Assembly (NCBI GenBank): GCA_025356695.1 | Contig: JANXSE010000342.1 | Span: 1-23,771, forward strand | DNA from: Betaproteobacteria bacterium | GTDB taxonomy: Bacteria > Pseudomonadota > Gammaproteobacteria > Burkholderiales > SG8-41 | Length of the DNA: 23,771 nt | Direction of reading: 5' to 3' | Shown: positions 1-7,228 of the stretch, in pieces | Position numbering within the stretch: position 1 is the first letter of the stretch | How the letters are laid out: every line of letters starts with the position of its first letter | Notes under the pieces: model-generated | What the model saw: only the letters and a program-made list of their open reading frames with translations | What the model was told of the DNA's origin: nothing | Databases searched by the model: none | Made by a program: the position numbers and the translations under genes

Positions 1-603
1 CTGCATGGCGGGGATCATCTCGCGCTCGACGCGGCGCGCCAGCGCACTGTATTCCTCCTGGCAGCTGATGACGGGCGTGAGGTTGTGGTGCTTCGCCGTC
101 CATTGCGCGTCAATCACTCGCCACGCTGGATAATTCGAGCAGCCGATATGGCGTATCTTGCCCTGTTTGACCAGATCATCGAGGGCGCGCATGGTCTCCT
201 CGATCGGCGTTTTCGGATCGGGTTTGTGCGCCTGATAGAGATCAATGTAATCGGTGTCGAGGCGCTTCAGGCTGGCTTCGACCGCGATCATGATGACGCG
301 CCGCGACGAGCCGCCCTTGGTGTTGGCGTCGTAGATCTTGCGCTCGTTGCCGAACTTGGTGGCGAGGATGATGTTCTTGCGCGCGGCGCCGAGCGTCTGG
401 CCGAGACAGATTTCCGAGCCCGAGGCCACGCCGTAGTCGTCGCCGTACATGTCGGAGGTGTCGAAGAAAGTGATGCCGGCGTCGAGCGCGGCGTGCACGA
501 CTTTTTTCGAGGATGCCATGTCGATGCGGCCGTTCAAAGCGTTGCAGCCGATGCCGACTTCGGAGACGCGCAGATTCGAGTTGCCGAGATTTCTGAATTT
601 CAT
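1..603 (-). CDS. Aldo/keto reductase, N-terminal 201 residues (runs off left edge)
   Basis: This is the N-terminal two thirds of an NAD(P)H-dependent aldo/keto reductase, a cytosolic TIM-barrel enzyme that reduces carbonyl compounds. The complement of bases 601-603 is the ATG, and the frame is open to base 1. The protein begins MKFRNLGNSNLRVSEVGIG, a typical start for the family. The catalytic tetrad can be placed by eye: Asp48 (FFDTSDMYG), Tyr53, Lys83 (ILATKFG) and His126 (DLYQAHKPD). 'GKIRHIGCSNYPAW' is the usual strand-6 segment. An AGGA ribosome binding site lies about 10 bases upstream of the ATG. The gene is divergent from the Bug receptor at 711. The C-terminus, including the cofactor phosphate-binding region, lies outside the window. 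The substrate cannot be told. Confidence 0.93.
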   Translation of the reverse strand, partial: MKFRNLGNSNLRVSEVGIGCNALNGRIDMASSKKVVHAALDAGITFFDTSDMYGDDYGVASGSEICLGQTLGAARKNIILATKFGNERKIYDANTKGGSSRRVIMIAVEASLKRLDTDYIDLYQAHKPDPKTPIEETMRALDDLVKQGKIRHIGCSNYPAWRVIDAQWTAKHHNLTPVISCQEEYSALARRVEREMIPAMQ

Positions 604-710
604 GCCTTGATTTTCCTGTGTCGCCGCAAAGAGCGGATTCTGCAGTATAGTTTCAACAAATGCGCGCCGGTTCTACCGCGGACGCCATAATAAATCGAAG
701 TGAGGAGAAC

Positions 711-1673
711 ATGCTGCTGGCGAAAACTGCCGGATGCGTGGCGTTGGCCGCATCGACGGCGTTTGTTGCATCCGTTGCGTGCGCGCAGGAGGCGCCGTAT
801 CCGAACCGCTACATCCGCATCCTGACGTCCGAAGCCGGCAGCACCAACGACATCGTGTCGCGCATCCTCGCGCGGCATCTGCCGGAGAAGCTCGGACAAA
901 CCGTCGTCGTCGAAAACCGCGGCGGGCCGGCAGCCGATGTGGCGGCGCGCGCAGCGCCCGACGGTTACACCTTTCTGCTCTATGGCTCTTCGGTGTGGGT
1001 GCTGCCGTACTTCCGGCGCATGAGCTACGACCCGCTGCGCGATCTGACGCCGGTGTCATCGGCCTATTCGCAGGCGATCATCCTGCTGGTGCATCCGTCG
1101 CTGCCGGTGAAATCGGTGAAAGAGCTGATGGCATTGGCAAAGGCGCGGCCCGGGCAGCTGAATTATTCGGCGGGTACCACGGCGGCGACGCCGCATCTGG
1201 CGATGGAGTTGTTCAAATATCAAAGCAAGCTTGATCTGCTGCGCGTGAATTACCGCGGCACGCAGCCGGCGGTGAATGCGCTGGTGGCGGGTGAAGTGCA
1301 GGTGATATTCACCGGCGCGGGCTCGGTGCAGCCGCTGGTGAAGTCGGGGCGATTGCGCGCGATTGCAGTGACAACCGCCGAGCGCAGTCCGCTCACACCG
1401 GGCCTGCCGACCGTGGCGGAGTCGGGATTGCCCGGTTATGAATTCACTTCGGTGGTCGGCGTGTTCGCGCCGGCAAAAACGCCGCCGGCCATTGTTGAAA
1501 TGATGAGCCGTGAGATCACCGCGGTATTGAAACGCCAGGAGATCGTCGACAGTCTGTTCGAATCGGGCACGGCCTCACTCGGCAGCACGCCGGAGGAATT
1601 CGGCAATCGCGTGCGCGCGGACATCGAGCGCTGGCGCAACGTGATCAAGGATACGGGCATCAAGATCGAGTAA
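711..1673 (+). CDS. Bug/TctC-family tripartite tricarboxylate transporter substrate-binding protein
   Basis: This is a periplasmic binding protein of the Bug family, about 320 residues, the usual length. In tripartite transporters such proteins deliver carboxylates or similar small molecules to a TctA/TctB membrane pair. The ATG at 711 is chosen because GAGGAG (702-707) sits just upstream; the open frame extends back to 660, but that part has no binding site. Residues 1 to about 25 form a signal peptide ending in ACAQ. The mature start YPNRYIRILTSEAGSTNDIVSR and the segment APDGYTFLLYGSS are family signatures. No tctA or tctB gene is nearby, so it is an orphan receptor, as is common in Bordetella-type genomes. 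The next gene on the same strand is a TcuA-like dehydrogenase. This fits uptake plus oxidation of a polycarboxylate, but the ligand is not shown. Confidence 0.93.
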   Translation: MLLAKTAGCVALAASTAFVASVACAQEAPYPNRYIRILTSEAGSTNDIVSRILARHLPEKLGQTVVVENRGGPAADVAARAAPDGYTFLLYGSSVWVLPYFRRMSYDPLRDLTPVSSAYSQAIILLVHPSLPVKSVKELMALAKARPGQLNYSAGTTAATPHLAMELFKYQSKLDLLRVNYRGTQPAVNALVAGEVQVIFTGAGSVQPLVKSGRLRAIAVTTAERSPLTPGLPTVAESGLPGYEFTSVVGVFAPAKTPPAIVEMMSREITAVLKRQEIVDSLFESGTASLGSTPEEFGNRVRADIERWRNVIKDTGIKIE

Positions 1674-1682
1674 CAGAATTTA

Positions 1683-1714
1683 CCCCCTCGCCCCGCGCGA
1701 GCGGGGCGAGGGGG
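1683..1714. repeat. GC-rich palindromic repeat, hairpin 1
   Basis: A perfect 14-bp inverted repeat (1683-1696 with 1701-1714) surrounds a GCGA loop. It lies 9 bases past the stop of the Bug receptor. It could act as a transcription or mRNA-stability hairpin, but no T-run follows. The following bases 1713-1722 (GGGTGAGGGG) also pair with 1748-1757 (CCCCTCACCC) of the next hairpin, so the intergenic region can fold as a larger composite structure. Confidence 0.8.
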
Positions 1715-1738
1715 GTGAGGGGAAGGGCGTGCTAGGTA

Positions 1739-1795
1739 TTTAGCGCCCCCCTCACCCTAGCCCTTTCCCCCTGTGCAGGGGGAGAGGGCGCTAAA
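1739..1795. repeat. GC-rich palindromic repeat, hairpin 2
   Basis: The outer arms TTTAGCGCCC (1739-1748) and GGGCGCTAAA (1786-1795) are exact inverted repeats. Inside, 1760-1772 pairs with 1777-1789 (one G-T wobble) in a CCCTTTCCCCCT / AGGGGGAGAGGG stem. The same C-rich/G-rich core recurs at 18220-18245, so this is a dispersed repeat. It ends 8 bases before the ribosome binding site of the dehydrogenase gene. Confidence 0.75.
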
Positions 1796-1815
1796 AATTA
1801 ACGAGGAGAGTTTGA

Positions 1816-3294
1816 ATGTCGGACGAAAGCATCAATTACGATGTGGTGGTGGTCGGCACCGGCAATGCCGCCTGTTGTGCAGCGCTGGCGGCAATCGAGA
1901 CCGGCGCGCGCGTCGGCATCCTCGAGAAAGCCGCCAAACGCGACCGCGGCGGCAACAGCGCGCTGACCGGCCACATCCGCTTCGTCTTCAACGGTCTTGA
2001 AGACCTGCGTCCGCTGGTGAAGAGCACCACCGAAGATGAATTGCGCCGTCTGCTCGAGCGCCTGCCGCGGCGCACCGAAGCGGACATGTGGGACGAGGTG
2101 ATGCGTGTCACCAACAACCAGTCGGATCAGGATCTGCTGCAGGTGCATGTCACCGAATCGCTGAAGACCGTGCACTGGCTGGCCGCGAAAGGCCACGACT
2201 GGGTGCCGGGTTCGCAGTGGAACGAAAACATCCTGAATCCGAACGGCGGCGGTTTTGGTTTGCAGCAACGCCACTGCACGATCCTGGAAAAAGCCGGCGC
2301 GCAGTTTCATTACGAGACCGCCGCGGTTGATCTGATGCGCGACGACAGTGGCCGCGTTTGCGGTGTAGTAGGCCTCTCGCCCAAAGGTCATGTGAAGTTC
2401 AACGCGAAGTCGGTGGTGCTGGCCTGCGGCAGCTTCGAAGCCAACCCGCAGATGCGTGCGCAGTACCTCGGTGCGGGCTGGGACATGGTGCGCGTGCGCG
2501 GCGTGCCGTTCAACACCGGCGACGGCCTGCGCATGGCACTCAACATCGGCGCCATGCCGCACGGCAGCTGGTCGAGTTGCCACGCCTCGCCGCAGGACAT
2601 CGACCTGCCGCCGTTCACCGTGCCTTCGGGCGTGATCCACGCCGAGAAGAACCGCTACATGCATCCGTATTCGATCATGGTCAACAGCAACGGCGAACGC
2701 TTTATTGACGAGGCCGACGATCTGCGCGGCAAGACCTATGCGAAGATGGGGCGCGCGATCATGGCGCAGCCGGGCGGTGTGGCCTTCCAGATCCTCGACA
2801 AGAAGGCGCGCACCATGAACCTCTACCCGCCGAATTACGCAAAGGCGACCACCGCGAAAGCCAACGCGCTGGAAAAACTTGCTGAAGAGCTGGATATCAA
2901 CGCCGCAAATTTTGTAAAGACCATCCGCGAATTCAACGCTGCAGTGTCGGCCGATCTGCCGCCGTTTTCCACCAACGTGGTGGTGCTCGACGGCCGCAGC
3001 ACGCGCGGGCTGGCGATTCCGAAAAGCAATTACACCGTCACCATCGACGAGCCGCCGTTCGAGGCCTTCCCGGTACGTTGCGGCATGACGTTTACCTTCG
3101 GCGGATTGAAGATCGATCCGAAAACCTCGCAGGTGCAGCACGTCGCCGGGCGCGCGATCCCTGGCTTGTATGCGGCCGGTGAAATGGTTGGCGGGTTGTG
3201 GGTCGGCAATTACGCGTCGGGTTCGGGCATGATGGCCGGCTGCACCTTCGGCAAGATTGCCGGCACGCATGCGGCGAAGATGGCGCTGGCTTGA
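1816..3294 (+). CDS. FAD-dependent dehydrogenase, tricarballylate dehydrogenase (TcuA)-like
   Basis: This is a 492-residue flavoprotein of the fumarate reductase/succinate dehydrogenase FAD-binding family, closest in feel to TcuA, which oxidises tricarballylate to cis-aconitate. The N-terminal dinucleotide-binding motif is VVVGTGNAA (residues 11-19), with the ribose-binding Glu37 and the GGNS stretch at 45-48. The C-terminal FAD contact region is GLYAAGEMVGGLWVGNYASGSGM. There is no signal peptide, so it is probably cytosolic. GAGGAG at 1803-1808 sets the ATG. It follows a Bug receptor on the same strand, and TctC-like receptors beside TcuA-like enzymes suit a carboxylate pathway. No TcuB electron-transfer partner is present. 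Other members of this family act on 3-ketosteroids or fumarate, so the substrate is open. Confidence 0.88.
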   Translation: MSDESINYDVVVVGTGNAACCAALAAIETGARVGILEKAAKRDRGGNSALTGHIRFVFNGLEDLRPLVKSTTEDELRRLLERLPRRTEADMWDEVMRVTNNQSDQDLLQVHVTESLKTVHWLAAKGHDWVPGSQWNENILNPNGGGFGLQQRHCTILEKAGAQFHYETAAVDLMRDDSGRVCGVVGLSPKGHVKFNAKSVVLACGSFEANPQMRAQYLGAGWDMVRVRGVPFNTGDGLRMALNIGAMPHGSWSSCHASPQDIDLPPFTVPSGVIHAEKNRYMHPYSIMVNSNGERFIDEADDLRGKTYAKMGRAIMAQPGGVAFQILDKKARTMNLYPPNYAKATTAKANALEKLAEELDINAANFVKTIREFNAAVSADLPPFSTNVVVLDGRSTRGLAIPKSNYTVTIDEPPFEAFPVRCGMTFTFGGLKIDPKTSQVQHVAGRAIPGLYAAGEMVGGLWVGNYASGSGMMAGCTFGKIAGTHAAKMALA

Positions 3295-3319
3295 TCTCAT
3301 TTTTGCGACGGAGCGCATC

Positions 3320-4099
3320 ATGTTCAGAGCGGTGATGGTAACCATGGTGATGTTATTTTTCGCCGCATGTTCCATCGTGCCGGCAAACAACGCGTTGCCG
3401 CCCGCTGAACTCGCACCCGCCGGCACGCTGCGCGTCGGCATCATGTACACCAATCCGGTCGTCGTTGCGCGCGATGCGAAGAGCGGCGAACTGAGCGGTG
3501 TCGCCGTCGATCTGGCGCGCGAACTCGGCAGGCGTTCCGGCCTGCCGGTCGAACTCGTCGGCTATGAAACGGCGGCGCGCATGCTCGGCGATCTCAATGC
3601 CGACAAATGGGACATCGCTTTCACCGGCGTCGATCCCGACGGCGATGGTTCGATTGCCTTCACGCAGCCTTATCTCGATTCGGACGGCACCTTCCTGGTA
3701 TTGAATCAATCTCCGCTGCGCGCGATCGCCGATGTCGACCGCGAAGGCGTGCGTGTGGCAGTCTCCGAGAAAAGCACGCTCGACCTCACGCTGACGCGCA
3801 CGCTGAAGCGTGCACAAATTGTGCGCGCCCCGGGCGCGGGCGGCGCGCTCAATCTTTTTAACGCCGGCAAAGCCGATGTGCTGGCCGGCGTGCGCCAGCA
3901 GTTGCTGTCGGTGCAAGCAAAAAACCCGCAGGCGCGGATCATGGCCGGGCGCTTCATGGTGATCGCGCAGGGCATTGCGCTGCCGCAGGCACGCGCAAAA
4001 GCAGCGGGCTATCTCAACGCGTTTATCGACGATGCGCGGTCGTCGGGCCTGCTTGCACAGGCGATCGAGCGCCACGCGGTGCGCATGAACGCGCGCTAG
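3320..4099 (+). CDS. Amino-acid-type (family 3) solute-binding lipoprotein
   Basis: A 259-residue exported binding protein of the family-3 type, such as those serving polar amino-acid ABC importers. The ATG at 3320 is preceded by GGAG (3310-3313). The N-terminus MFRAVMVTMVMLFFAAC is a lipoprotein signal with the lipidated cysteine at residue 17. The fold signatures are LRVGIMYTNPVVV, a GVAVDLARELGRRSGLPVELVGY segment, and KWDIAFTGVDPD. No ABC permease or ATPase is nearby, so it may be an orphan or a sensor-type binding protein. It starts 25 bases after the dehydrogenase stop, probably in the same transcript. It is convergent with the ClpX-like gene, with only 6 bases between the two stop codons. 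Confidence 0.85.
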   Translation: MFRAVMVTMVMLFFAACSIVPANNALPPAELAPAGTLRVGIMYTNPVVVARDAKSGELSGVAVDLARELGRRSGLPVELVGYETAARMLGDLNADKWDIAFTGVDPDGDGSIAFTQPYLDSDGTFLVLNQSPLRAIADVDREGVRVAVSEKSTLDLTLTRTLKRAQIVRAPGAGGALNLFNAGKADVLAGVRQQLLSVQAKNPQARIMAGRFMVIAQGIALPQARAKAAGYLNAFIDDARSSGLLAQAIERHAVRMNAR

Positions 4100-4105
4100 C
4101 GCGCT

Positions 4106-5158
4106 TCAGGCCGGGCGCGCGCCGCGCGTGTAAACGGGGGCGCTGAACAGCGAGGCGATTTCGACGCGGCGGATATCGGGTTCGTCCGGTATCGCATACA
4201 AAATCGGCATCATCAGCTCTTCGAATATGCCGCGCAGGCTGCGCGCGCCGGTTTTGTATTCGATGGCAATGTCGGAAATCTCGCCGAATACTTTGCTCGC
4301 GACATTGAGTTCCACACCTTCCACTTTCAGGATTTCTCGGAACTGGTTGTAGATTGAATTTTTCGGTTCGGTGAGGATGCGAATCAGCATCGCCTTGGTC
4401 AGGTCCTGGAAGCGCGCGATGATCGGTAGCCGCCCGGTGAATTCGGGTATCAGGCCGAACTGGAAGAGATCGGTCGGCTTGACGCGGGAATTCAGGCGCT
4501 CGAGCACGCCGGGGTCGTCGGCGTCGGTGGTCGACAGAAAACCATAGCCGTGGGTTTTTGCCATGATGTCTTCGATGCCGACGAAAGCGCCGCCGCAGAT
4601 AAACAGCATGTTGGTGGTATCGACGAAGCGGCCGTCGCCGATCTTGACCGGCGACCCTTCCATGATTTTCAACAGCGCATGTTGCACGCTTTCGCCTGAC
4701 GTGGCGCGCGGCTGGTCGGGTTGTGCTTTCAGCTTGTCGATTTCGTCGATGAAGACGATGCCCTGTTGCGCGCGGTTGATATTGCCTTCGGCTTTTTCGA
4801 GCAGGCGCTGCAATATGGCTTCGATTTCGTCGTTGACGAAGCGTGTTTGCGCCAGCGAGGTGGCGTTGGCGGTGACGAAGGGCACGCCGAGCACGCGCGA
4901 CAGCGTTTCGCACATCAGCGTCTTGCCGGTGCCCGAATTGCCGATCAGCAGCACGTTGCTCTTTGAGATCTCGGTCGTGTCCTGCTGCATCTTCTCGATT
5001 TTTTTGTAATGCGAATAGACGCCGACCGCCAGCACCTTCTTGGCTTCGTCCTGCCCGATCACGTACTGATCGAGGTATTTGACGATGAAACTCGGTTTGA
5101 CGCGTTTATCGAGCACGGCGGCGTTTCCTTTATAAAGCGTTCCCGGCGATTCCGACAT
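4106..5158 (-). CDS. ClpX-like AAA+ ATPase lacking the zinc-binding domain
   Basis: This 350-residue protein aligns along its length with the AAA+ part of ClpX, the unfoldase that feeds ClpP. Walker A is GNSGTGKT (73-80), Walker B is IVFIDE (134-139), the presumed arginine finger is in GLIPEFTGRLP (Arg243), and sensor 2 is in TGARSLR (Arg306). It differs from housekeeping ClpX (about 420 residues) in several ways. The N-terminal Cys4 zinc domain is absent. The pore-1 loop reads RFVN (106-109) instead of GYVG. The segment around the RKH loop (169-184) is about ten residues shorter and lacks RKH. The ClpP-docking loop appears as YGF (205-207) rather than IGF. The start codon follows a weak GGGA site. 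It is probably a specialised ClpX paralogue; whether it partners with ClpP is unknown. No clpP is in the window. Confidence 0.9.
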   Translation of the reverse strand: MSESPGTLYKGNAAVLDKRVKPSFIVKYLDQYVIGQDEAKKVLAVGVYSHYKKIEKMQQDTTEISKSNVLLIGNSGTGKTLMCETLSRVLGVPFVTANATSLAQTRFVNDEIEAILQRLLEKAEGNINRAQQGIVFIDEIDKLKAQPDQPRATSGESVQHALLKIMEGSPVKIGDGRFVDTTNMLFICGGAFVGIEDIMAKTHGYGFLSTTDADDPGVLERLNSRVKPTDLFQFGLIPEFTGRLPIIARFQDLTKAMLIRILTEPKNSIYNQFREILKVEGVELNVASKVFGEISDIAIEYKTGARSLRGIFEELMMPILYAIPDEPDIRRVEIASLFSAPVYTRGARPA

Positions 5159-5184
5159 GATACCGGTCCCGCGGCGGCGTGCAT

Positions 5185-5210
5185 AAAAAAGCCCCTTGCG
5201 GGGCTTTTTT
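5185..5210 (-). terminator. Rho-independent terminator
   Basis: The stem GCCCC (5191-5195) and GGGGC (5200-5204) with a TTGC loop is flanked by six A and six T residues. It is therefore bidirectional in form. It sits about 30 bases past the stop of the DUF6152 gene at 5242, reading leftwards, and most likely ends that minus-strand transcript. The ClpX-like gene starts only 27 bases beyond it and so needs its own promoter or read-through. Confidence 0.88.
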
Positions 5211-5241
5211 GGTTGCAGCTGTGAAACGCCGTGAAACCGGC

Positions 5242-5679
5242 TTATTTATTGTAATCCTGATCGATGTTCGGGCGATCGGCGTCGCGGATGCTGTAGGTGA
5301 ACGACTGGCCGGTTTCGGTTAGCGTGATCTTGTTCAATGCCGCGCCCTTGCTGCCGTCGCGCAGCGGATGCACGTTGGCAGTGACCTTGTCACCCGGCTT
5401 GACGGTGTTGCGCGACCAGCCCGAACGCACCAGGTTGCCCGGGCTCGTCAGTTCGATCAGCCACAGGCCGGTGTCGGCATTGGCCTGCTTGACGCTGTTC
5501 TCGATGTAGATCGCGACATGCGGGTTGGTCCAGTGCACTTCCTTGACCGTGCCGGTCAGCGGAATGGTCTTGTCGCGGTCGAACATGGTGGTCGAATGGT
5601 GGGCCGACACCGGGTAGGCGGCGGCCGCGAGGCCGAGCAGTGCCGACCAGATGACGGTTTTTTGGATGTTGGCTTTCAT
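5242..5679 (-). CDS. DUF6152 family exported protein, copy A
   Basis: A 145-residue exported protein of unknown function. It has a signal peptide (MKANIQKTVIWSALLGLAAAAYPVSA) directly followed by the double histidine HH (27-28), typical of DUF6152. Family motifs follow: LTGTVKEVHWTNPHVAIYIE, ELTSPGNLVRSGW and VKPGDKV. The two N-terminal histidines and the conserved NPH suggest metal or haem binding, but this is not proven. It lies 36 bases downstream of the LPDWSGIW gene, and the pair is repeated at 20342-21631 in the same order. A terminator follows. Confidence 0.88.
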   Translation of the reverse strand: MKANIQKTVIWSALLGLAAAAYPVSAHHSTTMFDRDKTIPLTGTVKEVHWTNPHVAIYIENSVKQANADTGLWLIELTSPGNLVRSGWSRNTVKPGDKVTANVHPLRDGSKGAALNKITLTETGQSFTYSIRDADRPNIDQDYNK

Positions 5680-5715
5680 GTGCTGCTCCTTTGCGTATGC
5701 AATAACCTGAATTCT

Positions 5716-6549
5716 TTATTTCGGCGGAATTCGGTTGCCGCCGACATCGTGTTCGAGTTTCTCGAACACTTCATTGCCCCATTTGTCCTTCGCTGGGCGG
5801 AAATAGCCTTCGAGGCAGGCGCCTTCGATGACGTCGTATTTCTGCGCGCGCTGGCGGTACCAGATACGCGTGGTTTTCCACGGCTTGGTCAGCACCTTGG
5901 GCGCGGTGATTTCCAATTCGAAAATCAGCGTGTCCTTGTTTTTGGCATCGAGGTGTATGCGCTCCTTGATGGTCATGTCGCCGTTGTTCGGCACGCCGGC
6001 GGCTTCGCTGATTGTGATGTAGGTCTGCGGATGCACGCCGACGGTGTCGACGACCAGCGTGTCGCCCTCCCAGTGACCGATCGAGTGGCCGTGGAACGTC
6101 GGGTCCGGATCGTCCGGGTGCTTGCGGCCGTCGGTATAGATACGACGCAGGCGGCCGCCGTCGGATTCGCCAAGCATGGTGACGCGCCCGGGTGTCATCA
6201 GGATTTCCATCGAGTTGTGCGAAACCAGCATCCAGCCCGGCATCGCTTCCGGCAGACAGTTGACGAAAATGGGTGGCGGGCGGCCGGCCTTTTCTTCAGC
6301 GAGCTGCCAGGTGACCTGTTCCATCGCCTTCGGTGTCCACGGCGGCATGTCCGACTTGGCCTTGCGGTCCTGATCGCCGATGTTCGGCGTCCATATGCCG
6401 CTCCAGTCGGGCAGGTTCGCGATATTGGCCCAGTCTTTGGCGGTCGGTGCCGGGTTGATGACCAGCCGCTCGGCCGCGGTGACGGTCTGCACAGAACCCA
6501 GCGCAAACGCGAGAGCCGCCAGCAGAGTTGATCTCATTGTCTTGTTCAT
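5716..6549 (-). CDS. Exported 'LPDWSGIW' protein of unknown function, copy A
   Basis: A 277-residue protein with a signal peptide (residues 1 to about 25). I do not know a named function. Striking conserved segments are LPDWSGIW (46-53), MTPGRVTMLGESDG (118-131), RRIYTDGR (135-142) and GHSIGHWEGDTLVVDTVG (154-171). Cys98 and Cys245 are both matched in copy B. It has exactly the same length as copy B (20342-21175), with an ungapped match through the first two hundred or so residues; by eye, residues 101-170 are about 80% identical. The start ATG at 6549 has a GGGGGAAA site upstream. It precedes a DUF6152 gene, so the two probably act together in the periplasm. Confidence 0.85.
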   Translation of the reverse strand: MNKTMRSTLLAALAFALGSVQTVTAAERLVINPAPTAKDWANIANLPDWSGIWTPNIGDQDRKAKSDMPPWTPKAMEQVTWQLAEEKAGRPPPIFVNCLPEAMPGWMLVSHNSMEILMTPGRVTMLGESDGGRLRRIYTDGRKHPDDPDPTFHGHSIGHWEGDTLVVDTVGVHPQTYITISEAAGVPNNGDMTIKERIHLDAKNKDTLIFELEITAPKVLTKPWKTTRIWYRQRAQKYDVIEGACLEGYFRPAKDKWGNEVFEKLEHDVGGNRIPPK

Positions 6550-6609
6550 ATGGTTTCCCCCGGTTTTGCTTTTTTGGGCTGCTTGTTGCTTCCTGCGATT
6601 CTGAAAAAA

Positions 6610-6635
6610 ATACTACGCTTCGCTTGAATTGTCCA
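6610..6635 (-). promoter_or_regulatory. Promoter-like site upstream of LPDWSGIW copy A
   Basis: On the minus strand the sequence reads TGGACA, 14 bases, then TAGTAT, about 60 bases before the ATG. The same two hexamers with the same 14-base spacing lie upstream of copy B at 20205-20230. As a sigma-70 site it would be -35 TGGACA with a 17-base spacer to TATTTT. Function is inferred from position and repetition only. Confidence 0.5.
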
Positions 6636-6655
6636 CGCCTGCTACAGGGAAAAGA

Positions 6656-7162
6656 TCAGCTCATGCCCGGTTGCAGCGAGAAGCCGACCCAGCGGCCACA
6701 GGTGATGACGGCGATCCAGAACAGCAGCGAGAGGGCGCCGGCGACGCGCGCGGCTACGGGCGGCGGTGTCGCCGATTCCCAGTTGGCGACGCTGCCGTTG
6801 ATGCCGAATTGAAAGACCAGCATGTTCGCACCGGCCAGCGCAATGAAACCGAATTTGACCAGAAACCAGGTGTTGTGCGCGTAGGTCATGGCGTTGGACG
6901 AAAACAACAGGATGCCGGAAATGGCGGCAACCGCAAATGCGATCCATGTGCAGGGCAGTACCGAGCCGGTGACGCGGCTCACTGCGCGGTCCAGCGAGGC
7001 CCAGCCCAGCAGGCGCAGGTCAACGATCGAGATCGAGCCGACCACCAGCGTGATGGCCAGCACGTGAATGGCTTCTAGCCACGGGAATGACGATTCGCCT
7101 TCGCGGATTTCGGTGGCGATCGAGGTTGCCTCGATGGCGCGCAGCAGTGTGTCCAGATCCAT
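6656..7162 (-). CDS. DUF6644 family membrane protein, copy 2
   Basis: A 168-residue integral membrane protein with about four hydrophobic segments (roughly 30-50, 69-88, 99-118 and 139-156). Conserved features shared with its upstream neighbour are AIHVLAI (His33), VDLRLLG and CGRW (155-158). Function is unknown. The histidine in the first helix and the neighbouring cytochrome suggest a possible haem-associated or electron-transfer role, but no biochemical evidence is visible. It starts 66 bases after the stop of copy 1 and is probably co-transcribed. The two copies are only moderately similar, so the duplication is old. Confidence 0.8.
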   Translation of the reverse strand: MDLDTLLRAIEATSIATEIREGESSFPWLEAIHVLAITLVVGSISIVDLRLLGWASLDRAVSRVTGSVLPCTWIAFAVAAISGILLFSSNAMTYAHNTWFLVKFGFIALAGANMLVFQFGINGSVANWESATPPPVAARVAGALSLLFWIAVITCGRWVGFSLQPGMS

Positions 7163-7228
7163 ACGTGTCTTCCTCGAAGAACGCCGGTTTTCACCGGCGC
7201 GTTGATGCGGTTGCGAACGGTAAGCCGA

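Noticed and set aside
1798..3453. Long antisense open frame of 551 codons over the dehydrogenase
   Set aside because: It opposes a well-supported flavoprotein gene and reads as Arg/His/Ala-rich low-information protein. In high-GC DNA such antisense frames are common.
4091..4104. 14-base palindrome GCGCGCTAGCGCGC at the convergent gene ends
   Set aside because: It has no loop and no T-run and overlaps the stop codon, so it is not a supported terminator or operator.
5368..6531. Plus-strand frame of 387 codons over the LPDWSGIW and DUF6152 genes
   Set aside because: It spans two real minus-strand genes and the gap between them, with no ribosome binding site or recognisable domain.
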